From Carnobacterium_B sp040274945 (GTDB lineage Bacteria; Bacillota; Bacilli; Lactobacillales; Carnobacteriaceae): a DNA stretch of 64,000 nucleotides. The stretch lies in assembly GCF_040274945.1 (NCBI RefSeq), contig NZ_JBEMAR010000008.1, forward strand, positions 1 to 64,000, read 5' to 3'. A program made the position numbers and the translations under genes. The notes beneath the pieces were generated by a model. It worked only from the letters and a program-made list of their open reading frames with translations, did no database searches and was not told the DNA's origin. Positions 7,693 to 15,761 of this stretch are shown here, piece by piece (positions within the stretch are counted from its first letter, which is position 1; each line of letters starts with the position of its first letter).

Positions 7693-8124
7693 ATGGAAAA
7701 ACTAACTACAAAAGAGCGGGAGATTTTATCTTCAGTTGATGATGAACTAGAGTTAATTACTGGTGCATTAACTGAGAAGGACATCCTTATGGAATTATGG
7801 TCTAGGGAAGAACAGTCTTTCTTTGCTCCAGCTGGTAAATGGGAAAATGATTATACAATAGCAGAAACTTTTAAGTTTAGAACATTCATGTTCTTATTTA
7901 TAGCTATTATGACCGTTATTCCTATGTTTGTATACATCCCTTACTTGATTAAGAAGTATTTGGACAGGAAACATCTAAAAGAACAGATTATTACTGAGCG
8001 TATGAAAGTTAAGACTTCATTGCTAATTCCGATTGCAAAACAAAGTGATTTTGATGCGTTACAAGAATCTTATTGGGGAAAACGATTGATTCAAGAGGGA
8101 ATAATCTATAAGCTTAACATTTAA
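7693..8124 (+). CDS. Small single-span membrane protein
   Basis: 143 residues. A cytoplasmic-type acidic N-terminus of about 60 residues is followed by one hydrophobic span (around residues 64-88, rich in Phe/Ile/Val with Pro), then a basic KK-YLDRKH segment and a 50-residue tail. The positive charges after the span suggest the C-terminus faces the cytoplasm. ATG 7693 is preferred over the in-frame GTG at 7684. It stands between a hairpin and a terminator. Function unknown; host-membrane modification or exclusion are possible. Confidence 0.6.
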   Translation: MEKLTTKEREILSSVDDELELITGALTEKDILMELWSREEQSFFAPAGKWENDYTIAETFKFRTFMFLFIAIMTVIPMFVYIPYLIKKYLDRKHLKEQIITERMKVKTSLLIPIAKQSDFDALQESYWGKRLIQEGIIYKLNI

Positions 8125-8127
8125 CAA

Positions 8128-8160
8128 TAAAAGAATCCTGCGGCAACAGGGTTCTTTTTT
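8128..8160 (+). terminator. Intrinsic terminator
   Basis: AGAATCCTG (8132-8140) pairs with CAGGGTTCT (8147-8155) with one wobble, then six T. Confidence 0.9.
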
Positions 8161-8217
8161 CGTATTATATAGAGGACATTTTTATATATTAAAGGAAGAA
8201 ACAAAGGAGGAAAAATA

Positions 8218-9522
8218 ATGAGTATTCATATTTCAAGAGATAATCAATTAAAAGGCGTAGGTTCTCCAAATATGGCTCCATCTTATTATGGTCAACCATA
8301 TATTGATACAGGAGCAAACCCACGTGGTGTTTGGATATCTACTTCAGAAAACGTTTCTGGATGGACTGAATTGTCTCCTAAAGGACACAAACATACAGTA
8401 GCGGACTTTACTAATTTAACAACTGAAATTACTAAGATCGTCCAAGAGCAAGGTATAGAAGCAGCTCTTTTATCTTTAAAAGGTGGAACGAACACATGGG
8501 AAGGCGCCTGGAATAACTTTACTGGTGAATTGCGCCAGAACGGTAAGAATGTATTAACACAGGGTTCTTCTATTGGGGATTTAGGTGATGTTGATATTAC
8601 AACAGGATTAAAAGCTAATGCTTTGCTTGGTTGGAATGGTAGTACATTTGTTCCCTATGAAGTGACAGGAGCTTCTCCTAGTGATGGAGGAATTGACTTC
8701 TCCCAATATCTAAGAAAAGATTCTTTAGTTACAGGTATTGGTTCAGGTGATCAAACTGCACCTTTGGCAGCTAGTGTTGCTACATTACTTTATAATCGTG
8801 TTAAAGATGAATTTGCAACAAAAACTCATACTCATACAGAATATGCAGCAGCTAATCATACTCACACGAATTATCTTGATACAACTAAAGCTGGAAGTTT
8901 AAAAAATCAATTAAATCTTGGTGGAGCCGCTGGCAATAATACTCCATTAACTATTTCAGGACAGTATGGTCGTGCAGCATTTGAGTTTTCAGAAAACCAA
9001 GCTGGCCCAACGATTTTGAGTTTCCAAAATACAGCAGGCTCTGAAGTAACTGAAGCTATGATCTCTGGAGCAGCAGGGGCCGTTGGAGGACGTTTGACAT
9101 TAAACTTTAGTGAAGTTCATGTTCCAACTGGTGGCTTTACTATCGGAGAAAATAAAAAATATATGACAATTCCTTCATTGAAAATTACATCAGAAGGTCA
9201 GACATATATTGGAGAAATGAATAGAACATTTGGACTTGATTTGAATAATTCTGCATTAATTGGAGCTAGTCAAATTGCATTTAAAGTTCCTTCTAAAGGA
9301 AGACAAAATGCTATTTTATTCCCTAAAAACTATGCTGGTAATACACAACCAACAGATATTGGTTTATATCATTACCTAAGAATGCTAGATGGAGAATTAC
9401 AAACAGATACAGCTTTAGCTTCAGACGCAAGATATATTCGTTTAGGTGGAGTTAAAATTTTCTTCTCTGCTACTGACCCAGGTAAAGAAGCTAGTGATGG
9501 AGATATCTGGATTAAAATTTAA
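8218..9522 (+). CDS. Probable phage fibre protein
   Basis: 434 residues. The N-terminal part contains GVWISTSENVSGWTEL and HKHTVADF segments typical of fibre collars. The middle (about residues 202-218) has repeated HxH pairs (THTHTEYA, NHTHTNYL), the kind of histidine motif that binds metal in trimeric tail fibres. The C-terminus ends with a GVKIFFSATDPG and DGDIWIKI segment seen at the end of many virion proteins. The RBS AAAGGAGG is strong. It lies on the plus strand within the early-type region, far from the minus-strand tail cluster, and just upstream of a 52-residue protein with related tail chemistry. Receptor binding or capsid decoration is inferred. Confidence 0.65.
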   Translation: MSIHISRDNQLKGVGSPNMAPSYYGQPYIDTGANPRGVWISTSENVSGWTELSPKGHKHTVADFTNLTTEITKIVQEQGIEAALLSLKGGTNTWEGAWNNFTGELRQNGKNVLTQGSSIGDLGDVDITTGLKANALLGWNGSTFVPYEVTGASPSDGGIDFSQYLRKDSLVTGIGSGDQTAPLAASVATLLYNRVKDEFATKTHTHTEYAAANHTHTNYLDTTKAGSLKNQLNLGGAAGNNTPLTISGQYGRAAFEFSENQAGPTILSFQNTAGSEVTEAMISGAAGAVGGRLTLNFSEVHVPTGGFTIGENKKYMTIPSLKITSEGQTYIGEMNRTFGLDLNNSALIGASQIAFKVPSKGRQNAILFPKNYAGNTQPTDIGLYHYLRMLDGELQTDTALASDARYIRLGGVKIFFSATDPGKEASDGDIWIKI

Positions 9523-9534
9523 TGAGGTGTTCAT

Positions 9535-9693
9535 ATGGAAATATTTAAAATGGATAAACCAAAAGGGACAAATGGGACATGGGGTTCAGTATTTGATGCC
9601 CAGATTGCTAAAGCAAGTAAAAAGGGTGTTTGGTTCCCTATGACAACACAGAAACCCAAAGTTAAGGTAAATGGTAAATGGGTTGAGAGATAA
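9535..9693 (+). CDS. Short virion-like protein, 52 aa
   Basis: A small gene with a GAGGTG site, starting 12 bp after the fibre gene. The product is basic, with GTWGSVFDAQIAKASKKGVWFP in its first half and a KPKVKVNGKWVER ending. The K-V-NGKW ending resembles the terminal strands of small phage structural proteins. Its stop codon is the first base of the next terminator. It is probably cotranscribed with the fibre gene. Confidence 0.6.
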   Translation: MEIFKMDKPKGTNGTWGSVFDAQIAKASKKGVWFPMTTQKPKVKVNGKWVER

Positions 9694-9720
9694 AGTCAAA
9701 GAAATTTGACTTTATTTTTT
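9692..9720 (+). terminator. Terminator whose right arm contains the next -35
   Basis: AAAGTCAAA (9692-9700) pairs with TTTGACTTT (9705-9713), then a T run. The TTGACT within the right arm is also the -35 box of the promoter at 9706. Confidence 0.9.
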
Positions 9721-9734
9721 TACCATGATATAAT
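9706..9734 (+). promoter_or_regulatory. Promoter with palindromic -10
   Basis: TTGACT (9706-9711), 17 bp, extended -10 TGA-TATAAT (9729-9734), then TAGTTATAA. Confidence 0.9.
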
Positions 9735-9767
9735 TAGTTATAAATATTAAGGAGGACATAGAAATAT

Positions 9768-10217
9768 ATGAAAACAAAAGAAGTTATTGATTTTGTTTTA
9801 AGCGAAGATTTTTTGGATGATGTAGATTTTATAACTTCAAAAAATGCTAAAGGACAAATTGCAGCTGTTCAGGCTAAGAAAGTTTTTAGCTATCAAGATA
9901 CAGATTTACAACTTACTGGAGTTGCTAGAACTGCAAAAGAAGACTTAGATTTTGCAACCCAATTAGTAGGAGAAAAAATTGCTTATACTCGTTTACGAAT
10001 TAATGCTTTAGAAGAAATTACTACTAAATTTCCTCACTTTGGTGAGGACATGGATAACTTAGTTAAAACAACTAAAGCATTAAAAAAAGAACTTAAAGAA
10101 TACATTGATTTAAAAGAAGGTTTCTTTGAGCGTGTTCGTAATACTCGTAAAGACCCAAACTATTACAGAGTTCGTCATTTATCATTTGATGATGAAGGAA
10201 AGGTGACCGAGATCTAA
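9768..10217 (+). CDS. Hypothetical helical protein
   Basis: 149 residues, largely helical with a Lys/Glu-rich segment at about residues 95-125. No motif recognised. The RBS AAGGAGGA is strong. The last base of its stop codon is the first base of the next start (TAATG), so it is translationally coupled to the coiled-coil protein at 10217, which may be its partner. Confidence 0.6.
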   Translation: MKTKEVIDFVLSEDFLDDVDFITSKNAKGQIAAVQAKKVFSYQDTDLQLTGVARTAKEDLDFATQLVGEKIAYTRLRINALEEITTKFPHFGEDMDNLVKTTKALKKELKEYIDLKEGFFERVRNTRKDPNYYRVRHLSFDDEGKVTEI

Positions 10218-10480
10218 TGGAAGAACAATTACAAGGACAAATTGAACAAATGGGCGTTGAATTAATGGTATCACAAGATACTATTAATGAATTACAGTCT
10301 TTATTAACTCAGAGCCTTCAAGAGAGAGCGAGATATAAGATCGCACAACAACGGGCTCTTGAGGAAATCGCTCGACTAGAAAAACTTGTCGAAGAAAAAG
10401 AGTCTATTATTGTTGAATTAAGCGACAATTTAGATAATTTATCTGATTTATATGATGTAGATTTAGACGAACTTGAATAA
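10217..10480 (+). CDS. Small coiled-coil protein
   Basis: 87 residues, almost entirely one heptad-patterned coiled coil (Glu/Gln/Leu-rich from residue 3 to about 75) with an acidic end. Start overlaps the upstream stop. Such proteins often act as scaffolds, adaptors or inhibitors of host complexes. No family recognised. Confidence 0.6.
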   Translation: MEEQLQGQIEQMGVELMVSQDTINELQSLLTQSLQERARYKIAQQRALEEIARLEKLVEEKESIIVELSDNLDNLSDLYDVDLDELE

Positions 10481-10484
10481 AATT

Positions 10485-10525
10485 AAATCAAAAAAGAGCT
10501 TTAAAAACTCTTTTTTGATTTTTTC
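10485..10525 (+). terminator. Strong terminator merged with the next promoter
   Basis: A perfect 14-bp stem (10485-10498 with 10508-10521) followed by a T run. The right arm contains TTGATT, the -35 box of the next promoter. Confidence 0.95.
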
Positions 10526-10543
10526 TTTTTAAAATGATATAAT
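10515..10543 (+). promoter_or_regulatory. Promoter with palindromic -10
   Basis: TTGATT (10515-10520), 17 bp, TGA-TATAAT (10538-10543), continuing TAATTATAA. Confidence 0.9.
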
Positions 10544-10575
10544 TAATTATAAAGTTATGAAAGGAAGTAAAAATT

Positions 10576-11139
10576 ATGGGATACGAAGATAATGCAGGGT
10601 ATGTGAAAATGTTGAAAGCTAAAGAGGATCGCAAGTTCATGAGCATGTACTACAATGCTATAATCTCGACAAAGCGATTTTCAAATGCACTTACTAAAGG
10701 TATTGTAAATAGTGGTAAGGTTCGACAACAAGAATATGAAGATATTATCTTTGGTGCGTGGAATGATTATCTTGTAGAAAGTGGACGAGCATTGCCATCT
10801 GAAAAAGTTATTGCTGATAAAGAAGGTTTGCGACGTGAAGCTTTTGATATTCTGTCTAAGCTTGATGGAATCGAATTTAATGTTATTGATCCAGTTAAAA
10901 ATGTTGGGGCAGTTAAATTTGAAGATGTGTTTTATGAAGTATCATTAACTAAGCACAAAAAACCAGCAGTTCAAGAATTAGAAGTAGCTAATAAATTAAA
11001 TAGTTATATCGAAGAATTTGCTGAAAAGTTATCTGAACACCATTCATTAATTCGTATCAAGAACAACGCTGTTACAGTAGATGATGATGGCAGCCAAACA
11101 ACTGTTAACTTTACAAGAAAGAAAACGAAACTTTTTTAA
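10576..11139 (+). CDS. Hypothetical protein
   Basis: 187 residues. A basic helical N-terminal half (MKAKEDRKFMSMYYN region) and a more mixed C-terminal half ending in a basic RKKTK tail. No motif recognised. RBS GAAAGGAAG is good. It is first in a short operon with the genes at 11209 and 11586, ahead of the ribonucleotide reductase region. Confidence 0.55.
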   Translation: MGYEDNAGYVKMLKAKEDRKFMSMYYNAIISTKRFSNALTKGIVNSGKVRQQEYEDIIFGAWNDYLVESGRALPSEKVIADKEGLRREAFDILSKLDGIEFNVIDPVKNVGAVKFEDVFYEVSLTKHKKPAVQELEVANKLNSYIEEFAEKLSEHHSLIRIKNNAVTVDDDGSQTTVNFTRKKTKLF

Positions 11140-11208
11140 CAGTTTTGTAATAAAAGTAAATAAAAAGTAACAGGGTCAAATTATAAAATCTTGAAAGGGG
11201 TCATTTAT

Positions 11209-11523
11209 ATGACATATACAGTTGAAAAGGCAAAAGGAAGTAAGGAAATTACAGTATTAGATAGCAAGTTGGATATTAATGAACGTTGGGTTTTTGAACC
11301 TTACTTGTTAGATATTCAGCCAAATGAAGAAGGAGACATTGTTCTTCCATTCTTAGAGTATTTAATTGATAATTATCCTTCTGTCAAGATTGACAGAGAT
11401 TCTATCATCGATACTAAACGAGGTTGCTTTACAGGAATGAGTACTTTGGTTATTAGTTTCACTGATGAAGATGAAGCTCAATCTTATGCTAATGCCTTAA
11501 ACAACAGCACTAAGAGAAAGTAG
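11209..11523 (+). CDS. Hypothetical protein
   Basis: 104 residues, alpha/beta, no recognised motif. ATG 11209 is preferred over the in-frame TTG at 11191 because GAAAGGGG lies eight bases before it. A small imperfect hairpin (11538-11557, AATACGCC arm) follows before the 3D-domain gene. Confidence 0.55.
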   Translation: MTYTVEKAKGSKEITVLDSKLDINERWVFEPYLLDIQPNEEGDIVLPFLEYLIDNYPSVKIDRDSIIDTKRGCFTGMSTLVISFTDEDEAQSYANALNNSTKRK

Positions 11524-11585
11524 AGTCTTACTTTCCAATACGCCGAGGCGTGTATTAACACCAAAACGTAAAGGGGAAATTATAT

Positions 11586-12320
11586 TTGAGTAAAACAGTA
11601 AAGAGAGTTATCGTAGGAATCGTTGCAGGAGTTGCTTTAGTCGCTGGAGGTACTTATGCTTATAATGAGTATAATGACTTGCGAGAAGATAAAATTGCTC
11701 TTACCAAGGATTTAAAAGAAACACAAGAACAAAAAGAGCAGGAAGCAGCTAAACGTGCCGAGATCGAAAATGACTTGAATGAAACGAAAGCCGCTCTTGA
11801 TAAAGCAGAAAAAGATAAAGATTCAAGCAAGAAAGAAGTATCTGACCTGAAAGATAAAGTTGCTTCTTTAGAAGAAGAACTGTCTTTTAAGATTGCAGCC
11901 CGTGAAGAAGCCGAACGGCAAGCTGCAATAGCAGAGGCTTCAGCAGTTGAAGAACAAGCTACTTATGTTGAAACAGCAAGTGCTAGCGAAAGCACATCTA
12001 GCAACACACAAAGTCAAGCATCAGCACCAGCAGCTAATTACAGCTCTTCTGGTGGAGGATTGACAGCTTCAGCCGGTGTTTATAATGGACCAAGTGGTAA
12101 AGAAACTTACTATTCACAGAAAGTATTGCCTGGTGGCGGATTAAACATTCCTGGTCGTCACGTAGCGGCAGATGGAACTGTCCGTGATGCTGATGGTTAT
12201 ATCGTAATCGCATCAGACAATCTATCTAAAGGTTCTGTTACAGAAACTTCTTTAGGTACTGGTAAAGTTTATGACACTGGAGTAGGCCATGCTGGTGTAG
12301 ATATATACACTAATTGGTAA
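11586..12320 (+). CDS. Membrane-anchored coiled-coil protein with 3D-like domain
   Basis: 244 residues. Lys-rich start, then one hydrophobic segment (about residues 8-25, signal anchor or signal peptide), a long coiled coil (about 30-115), an Ala/Ser/Thr linker, and a C-terminal domain of about 85 residues. That domain begins GPSGKETYYS and contains SKGSVTETSLGTGKVYDTG. These signatures are seen in Firmicute 3D (double-psi barrel) wall proteins. It should face the cell wall. The start is TTG with AAGGGG upstream. A wall-acting protein among early genes could remodel peptidoglycan or block superinfection; both are guesses. Confidence 0.65.
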   Translation: MSKTVKRVIVGIVAGVALVAGGTYAYNEYNDLREDKIALTKDLKETQEQKEQEAAKRAEIENDLNETKAALDKAEKDKDSSKKEVSDLKDKVASLEEELSFKIAAREEAERQAAIAEASAVEEQATYVETASASESTSSNTQSQASAPAANYSSSGGGLTASAGVYNGPSGKETYYSQKVLPGGGLNIPGRHVAADGTVRDADGYIVIASDNLSKGSVTETSLGTGKVYDTGVGHAGVDIYTNW

Positions 12321-12334
12321 TAAAAACAAAATAT

Positions 12335-12363
12335 TTGACAAAAAACTTCTACTATGATATACT
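12335..12363 (+). promoter_or_regulatory. nrdE promoter
   Basis: TTGACA (12335-12340), 17 bp, TGA-TATACT (12358-12363). The -35 box is perfect consensus. Unlike most promoters here the -10 box is not in the TAATTATAA palindrome but in the loop of a 15-bp inverted repeat. Confidence 0.85.
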
Positions 12364-12384
12364 AATAGTAGAAGTTTTTATTTA
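12341..12384 (+). terminator. 15-bp inverted repeat: terminator and possible operator
   Basis: AAAAACTTCTACTAT (12341-12355) and its exact complement (12365-12379) flank nine bases that hold the nrdE -10 box. Transcripts coming from the 3D-domain gene would form this stem followed by TTTATTTAT, so it can act as a terminator. As DNA it is a symmetric site astride the promoter. Confidence 0.75.
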
Positions 12385-12390
12385 TATAAA

Positions 12391-12437
12391 TTTCTATATC
12401 TTGTGGTTTTTTTATTATAAGACCCTATATATTGATT
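12391..12437 (+). promoter_or_regulatory. Pair of NrdR-box-like sites
   Basis: Two 16-bp sites, 12391-12406 (TTTCTATATCTTGTGG) and 12422-12437 (ACCCTATATATTGATT), match the published NrdR consensus acaCwAtATaTwGtgt at about 11 and 13 of 16 positions. Their starts are 31 bp apart, three helical turns, the usual NrdR arrangement. They lie between the promoter and the nrdE start. Confidence 0.6.
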
Positions 12438-12474
12438 TTTAGTTAAAGTACGAATTAAAAAAGGAGAGATTATA

Positions 12475-14874
12475 TTGACATTAGTAATTAAGGATAAAGG
12501 TTTACGCCAACTAGAATTTGATCCTAAACGATTAGAAGAAAAGTTGCTAACATATACGGAGGGGTTAAAAGTTCACCCTGAAACAGTTGATAAATATATT
12601 AAATCTGTAATCAATCAGATTAGCGCCCAAGAGAAGGTAGATTTCAAGGATATTAATAACGCCGCAATTTTGAATGCTATTGATTTCATTATGAGCTTTA
12701 ACACTGGCGATGGAATGGACTTTGAAAAACTTGGGAATACCGATTTTGAATATGTGGCAGCACGAGTACTTTTAAACTCTCTATATAAACGTGCGTCCAA
12801 GAATCGCAGTTATGATGCAACAGATAAATATGGAGATTATTACGGTTTGCTTGTCTCTCTTGGGGAAGATGGATTAATTGAGCCTCAAGTATTTGTTGAT
12901 TATTCAAAAGAAGAATTACATGAACTAGGAGATTATATTAAACCAGAGCGTGATTTATTATTAACCTATGCTGGTGTATATAATATGAGTGAGCGTTATT
13001 TAATTAAAGCAAAAGATAAGTCAATCTATGAACTTCCACAAGAACGTTATATGACTATCGCTTTAACGATTTTACGCACAGAAGATAAAGAAAATCGTTT
13101 GCAATATGTAAAAGATTTATATGATGTTTTATCACAACAACAAGTGACTATGGCTACTCCGACATTCGCTAATGCAGGACGGCCAAATGCACAATTTTCT
13201 AGCTGTTTCATTTTAACAACTGACGATAGCTTACAAGGAATTTATGATGATAATACAGATGCTGCTCGTTTGAGTAAAGCTGGTGGAGGAATCGGAGTTT
13301 ATGTAGGTAAGATTCGTGCAGCTGGTTCAGACATTCGTGGAAATATGGGTGCTGCTGGCGGTATCATTGGTTGGTTAAAACAATTAAATAATACAGCTGT
13401 TTCTGTTGATCAACTAGGAGTACGTAATGGAGCTATCGCTACTTACTTAGATGTATGGCACTATGACATCGAAGACTTCTTAGAATTAAGACTTAATACT
13501 GGTGATTTAAATAAGCGTGCGCATGACCTATTCTTAGGTGCTTCTATCCCTGATTTATTCATGCGTCAAGTAGAAAAACGTGGCGATTGGTATTTATTCG
13601 ACCCGCATGAAGTTAAAGCTAAATTAGGCTTTTCTCTTGAAGATTTCTATGATAAAGAAATTTGGGATGGTAAAGAAGAGATCAATAAAGATTTACATGC
13701 TTTTACTTATCATTATTATAAAGCTATTGATAGCAATGATTTACACCTGAAAAAACGTGTAGCAGCTATTGACATTATGAAGAAAATTATGCGTTCTCAA
13801 CTTGAAGTAGGAATGCCTTATATGTTCTATCGTGATACAGCAAACAGAGATAACCCTAATAAACATGAAGGTATGATTTACTGTTCAAATCTATGTTCAG
13901 AAATTATTCAAAATCAATCTCCAACTACTGTTACAAAAGAAGAAATTAATGACTTAGGAGAAATCTTAATTCATAAACAAAGTGGAGATTTCGTTACTTG
14001 TAATCTTTCTTCATTGGTAATTAATAATGCTGTTGACCCAGCTATTTTTGATGGAAACAAAGAAGCTTATGATAAACTTCGTAAAATTATCTCTGCTCAG
14101 GTTCGTGCAACTGATTCTGTAATCACAGTTAATAACCTACCTGTATTACAAGCTCAATATACAAATAATCGCTATCGAGCAATCGGTATTGGCGAACAAG
14201 GTATTGCTGCTTTATTAGCTAAAATGAATATTCCTTTTGATTCGCATGAAGCAACAGAAGTTATTGCTGAATTAGAAGAATTAATTATGATGGCTATTGT
14301 TGAAACTTCTTCTGAACTTGGTAAAGAAAAAGGTAATTATCCATTGTTTGAAGGAAGCGAATGGCAAACTGGAGAATGGTTAGAAAAACGTATCAATGGC
14401 TCGAAGTATGAAAAAGAGTGGAGAGTTATCCAAGAGAAAGCAAAATTAAATATGCGTAATGGATACTTGCGTGCTGTGGCACCAACTGGTTCTACTTCAT
14501 TATTAGCTGGTTCTACTGCTGCGGCGGACACAGTTTATGACACAATCTTCTTTGATGGTAAGAAAGATTCTCGCACACCTGTTGTTGCACCAGGATTATC
14601 TCCAGAAACTTGGTTCTTTTATAAACCAACTATGCTAATGGAATTTGATGGTGAACGTGACTTAGGCCAAATGTGGGCTGTGCTGCATAATGAACAACGT
14701 CAAAAATGGGTTGATCAATCTACCTCATTTAACCTTTATATCTTAGATGATATTAAAGCTCGTAATTTATTAAGACTTCATAATGAGGTATGGTCACGAG
14801 GAATCAAGACTTCTTATTATACTCGTTCTCATGACGCTTCTAAAGTCGATCAATGTGTTGCTTGTTCTGCATAA
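12475..14874 (+). CDS. nrdE: Ribonucleoside-diphosphate reductase, large subunit (class I)
   Basis: 799 residues. It reduces ribonucleoside diphosphates to deoxy forms together with NrdF (15762). The active-site set is present: redox cysteines C244 (FSSCF) and C509 (VTCNLSSL), the radical cysteine C474 with N472 and E476 in YCSNLCSE, the APTGSTS phosphate loop near the end, and the C-terminal thiol pair C794/C797 (CVAC). It is somewhat longer than typical NrdE, with an N-terminal extension whose start resembles an ATP-cone. The start is TTG with AAGGAGAG upstream; no ATG is nearby. SPbeta carries an intron and intein in its homologue; this copy is uninterrupted. Its own promoter and NrdR-like boxes suggest dNTP-responsive control. 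Confidence 0.95.
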   Translation: MTLVIKDKGLRQLEFDPKRLEEKLLTYTEGLKVHPETVDKYIKSVINQISAQEKVDFKDINNAAILNAIDFIMSFNTGDGMDFEKLGNTDFEYVAARVLLNSLYKRASKNRSYDATDKYGDYYGLLVSLGEDGLIEPQVFVDYSKEELHELGDYIKPERDLLLTYAGVYNMSERYLIKAKDKSIYELPQERYMTIALTILRTEDKENRLQYVKDLYDVLSQQQVTMATPTFANAGRPNAQFSSCFILTTDDSLQGIYDDNTDAARLSKAGGGIGVYVGKIRAAGSDIRGNMGAAGGIIGWLKQLNNTAVSVDQLGVRNGAIATYLDVWHYDIEDFLELRLNTGDLNKRAHDLFLGASIPDLFMRQVEKRGDWYLFDPHEVKAKLGFSLEDFYDKEIWDGKEEINKDLHAFTYHYYKAIDSNDLHLKKRVAAIDIMKKIMRSQLEVGMPYMFYRDTANRDNPNKHEGMIYCSNLCSEIIQNQSPTTVTKEEINDLGEILIHKQSGDFVTCNLSSLVINNAVDPAIFDGNKEAYDKLRKIISAQVRATDSVITVNNLPVLQAQYTNNRYRAIGIGEQGIAALLAKMNIPFDSHEATEVIAELEELIMMAIVETSSELGKEKGNYPLFEGSEWQTGEWLEKRINGSKYEKEWRVIQEKAKLNMRNGYLRAVAPTGSTSLLAGSTAAADTVYDTIFFDGKKDSRTPVVAPGLSPETWFFYKPTMLMEFDGERDLGQMWAVLHNEQRQKWVDQSTSFNLYILDDIKARNLLRLHNEVWSRGIKTSYYTRSHDASKVDQCVACSA

Positions 14875-15215
14875 TGAAAGTTATAGTTGCAGGTGGTAGA
14901 AGTTTCTTTAATTATGATTTAGTTAAAGAAACTTTACTCCCTATGAAATCGGAAATTGAGTGTATCATTTCTGGTCGAGCAAATGGGGCTGACTCACTAG
15001 GAGAAAAATTTGCCGAAGAATATGGAATAGAGATTTTATATTTTCCAGCAGAGTGGGATAAGTATGGACGATCAGCAGGGTATATAAGAAACAAAGAAAT
15101 GGCAAATGAAGCAGATTTCCTTGTTGCCTTTTGGGATGGGAACTCAAAAGGTACGAAACATATGATCGATATAATGAAGAAACAGAATAAGCATGGCAAA
15201 GTAATTTTATATTAA
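14874..15215 (+). CDS. YspA/DUF2493-like SLOG-family protein
   Basis: 113 residues. A Rossmann-like beginning (KVIVAGGRSF), the GRANGADSLGEKFAEE segment and the WDKYGRSAGYIRN segment identify the SLOG superfamily branch known as cpYpsA/YspA (DUF2493). Members bind nucleotides or nucleotide derivatives and are frequent in phages; the precise role is not known. The ATG shares its first base with the nrdE stop (TAATG), with no clear ribosome site, so it depends on nrdE translation. Placement suggests a role in nucleotide sensing or metabolism. Confidence 0.8.
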   Translation: MKVIVAGGRSFFNYDLVKETLLPMKSEIECIISGRANGADSLGEKFAEEYGIEILYFPAEWDKYGRSAGYIRNKEMANEADFLVAFWDGNSKGTKHMIDIMKKQNKHGKVILY

Positions 15216-15248
15216 GAAAAGTGCATATTATTTGCACTTTTCTTTTTA
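15215..15248 (+). terminator. Terminator merged with the next promoter
   Basis: AGAAAAGTGCA (15215-15225) pairs with TGCACTTTTCT (15233-15243), then T-rich. TTGCAC on the right arm is the next -35 box. Confidence 0.9.
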
Positions 15249-15260
15249 ATATGTTATAAT
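15232..15260 (+). promoter_or_regulatory. Promoter with perfect palindromic -10
   Basis: TTGCAC (15232-15237), 17 bp, TGT-TATAAT (15255-15260). TTATAATTAATTATAA (15254-15269) is a perfect 16-bp palindrome. Confidence 0.9.
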
Positions 15261-15293
15261 TAATTATAAATAAAAAAGGAAGTGTCGTCAATA

Positions 15294-15548
15294 ATGAAAG
15301 CTCGTAAAAAACCCGTTGAGGTAGAAGTAATACAATTAAAAATGGTATCTCCACGTTCATATCGTAAGTGTAAAGAGTTTGTTGGTGAAGCATGGATTGA
15401 GAGTGTTCATAATAGATTGCCTATTATTAAAACATTAGAGGGAGCGATGGAGGTATCAGATGGTGACTACATCATCAAAGGTGTTAATGGTGAATTTTAT
15501 CCATGTAAACCAGATATTTTTCATAAAACCTACGAAATTTTAGACTAA
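15294..15548 (+). CDS. Small phage protein with GDYIIKG signature
   Basis: 84 residues. A basic start (MKARKKPVEVE) and the conserved block SDGDYIIKGVNGEFYPCKP followed by IFHKTYE are shared by a common small-protein group of Gram-positive phages (PGDYG-like). Function unknown. ATG 15294 chosen over the in-frame GTG at 15282. First gene after its promoter and just ahead of nrdF. Confidence 0.7.
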   Translation: MKARKKPVEVEVIQLKMVSPRSYRKCKEFVGEAWIESVHNRLPIIKTLEGAMEVSDGDYIIKGVNGEFYPCKPDIFHKTYEILD

Positions 15549-15560
15549 GGAGTTATTCAT

Positions 15561-15755
15561 ATGAGGGCTCAGTTTACTCTGGATGGAGATACTAAATTTC
15601 AAACATTATACGAATTAATTGAAGAAGCCGAGGAAAAGGGTTACAAGTCAGAAGATCAAATCATACAATATCTTCATGATTGTTATATTGCTGATGAAAA
15701 TCCTTTCTGTGGAAGCTTCTCAGAATGGCTTGATTTTATAGATGAAGGAGAATAA
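15561..15755 (+). CDS. Small acidic hypothetical protein
   Basis: 64 residues, about a third Asp/Glu, helical. RBS AAGGAG. No motif recognised. It lies between the GDYIIKG protein and nrdF with gaps under 15 bp, so it is in the nrdF operon. Confidence 0.55.
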   Translation: MRAQFTLDGDTKFQTLYELIEEAEEKGYKSEDQIIQYLHDCYIADENPFCGSFSEWLDFIDEGE

Positions 15756-15761
15756 ATAACA

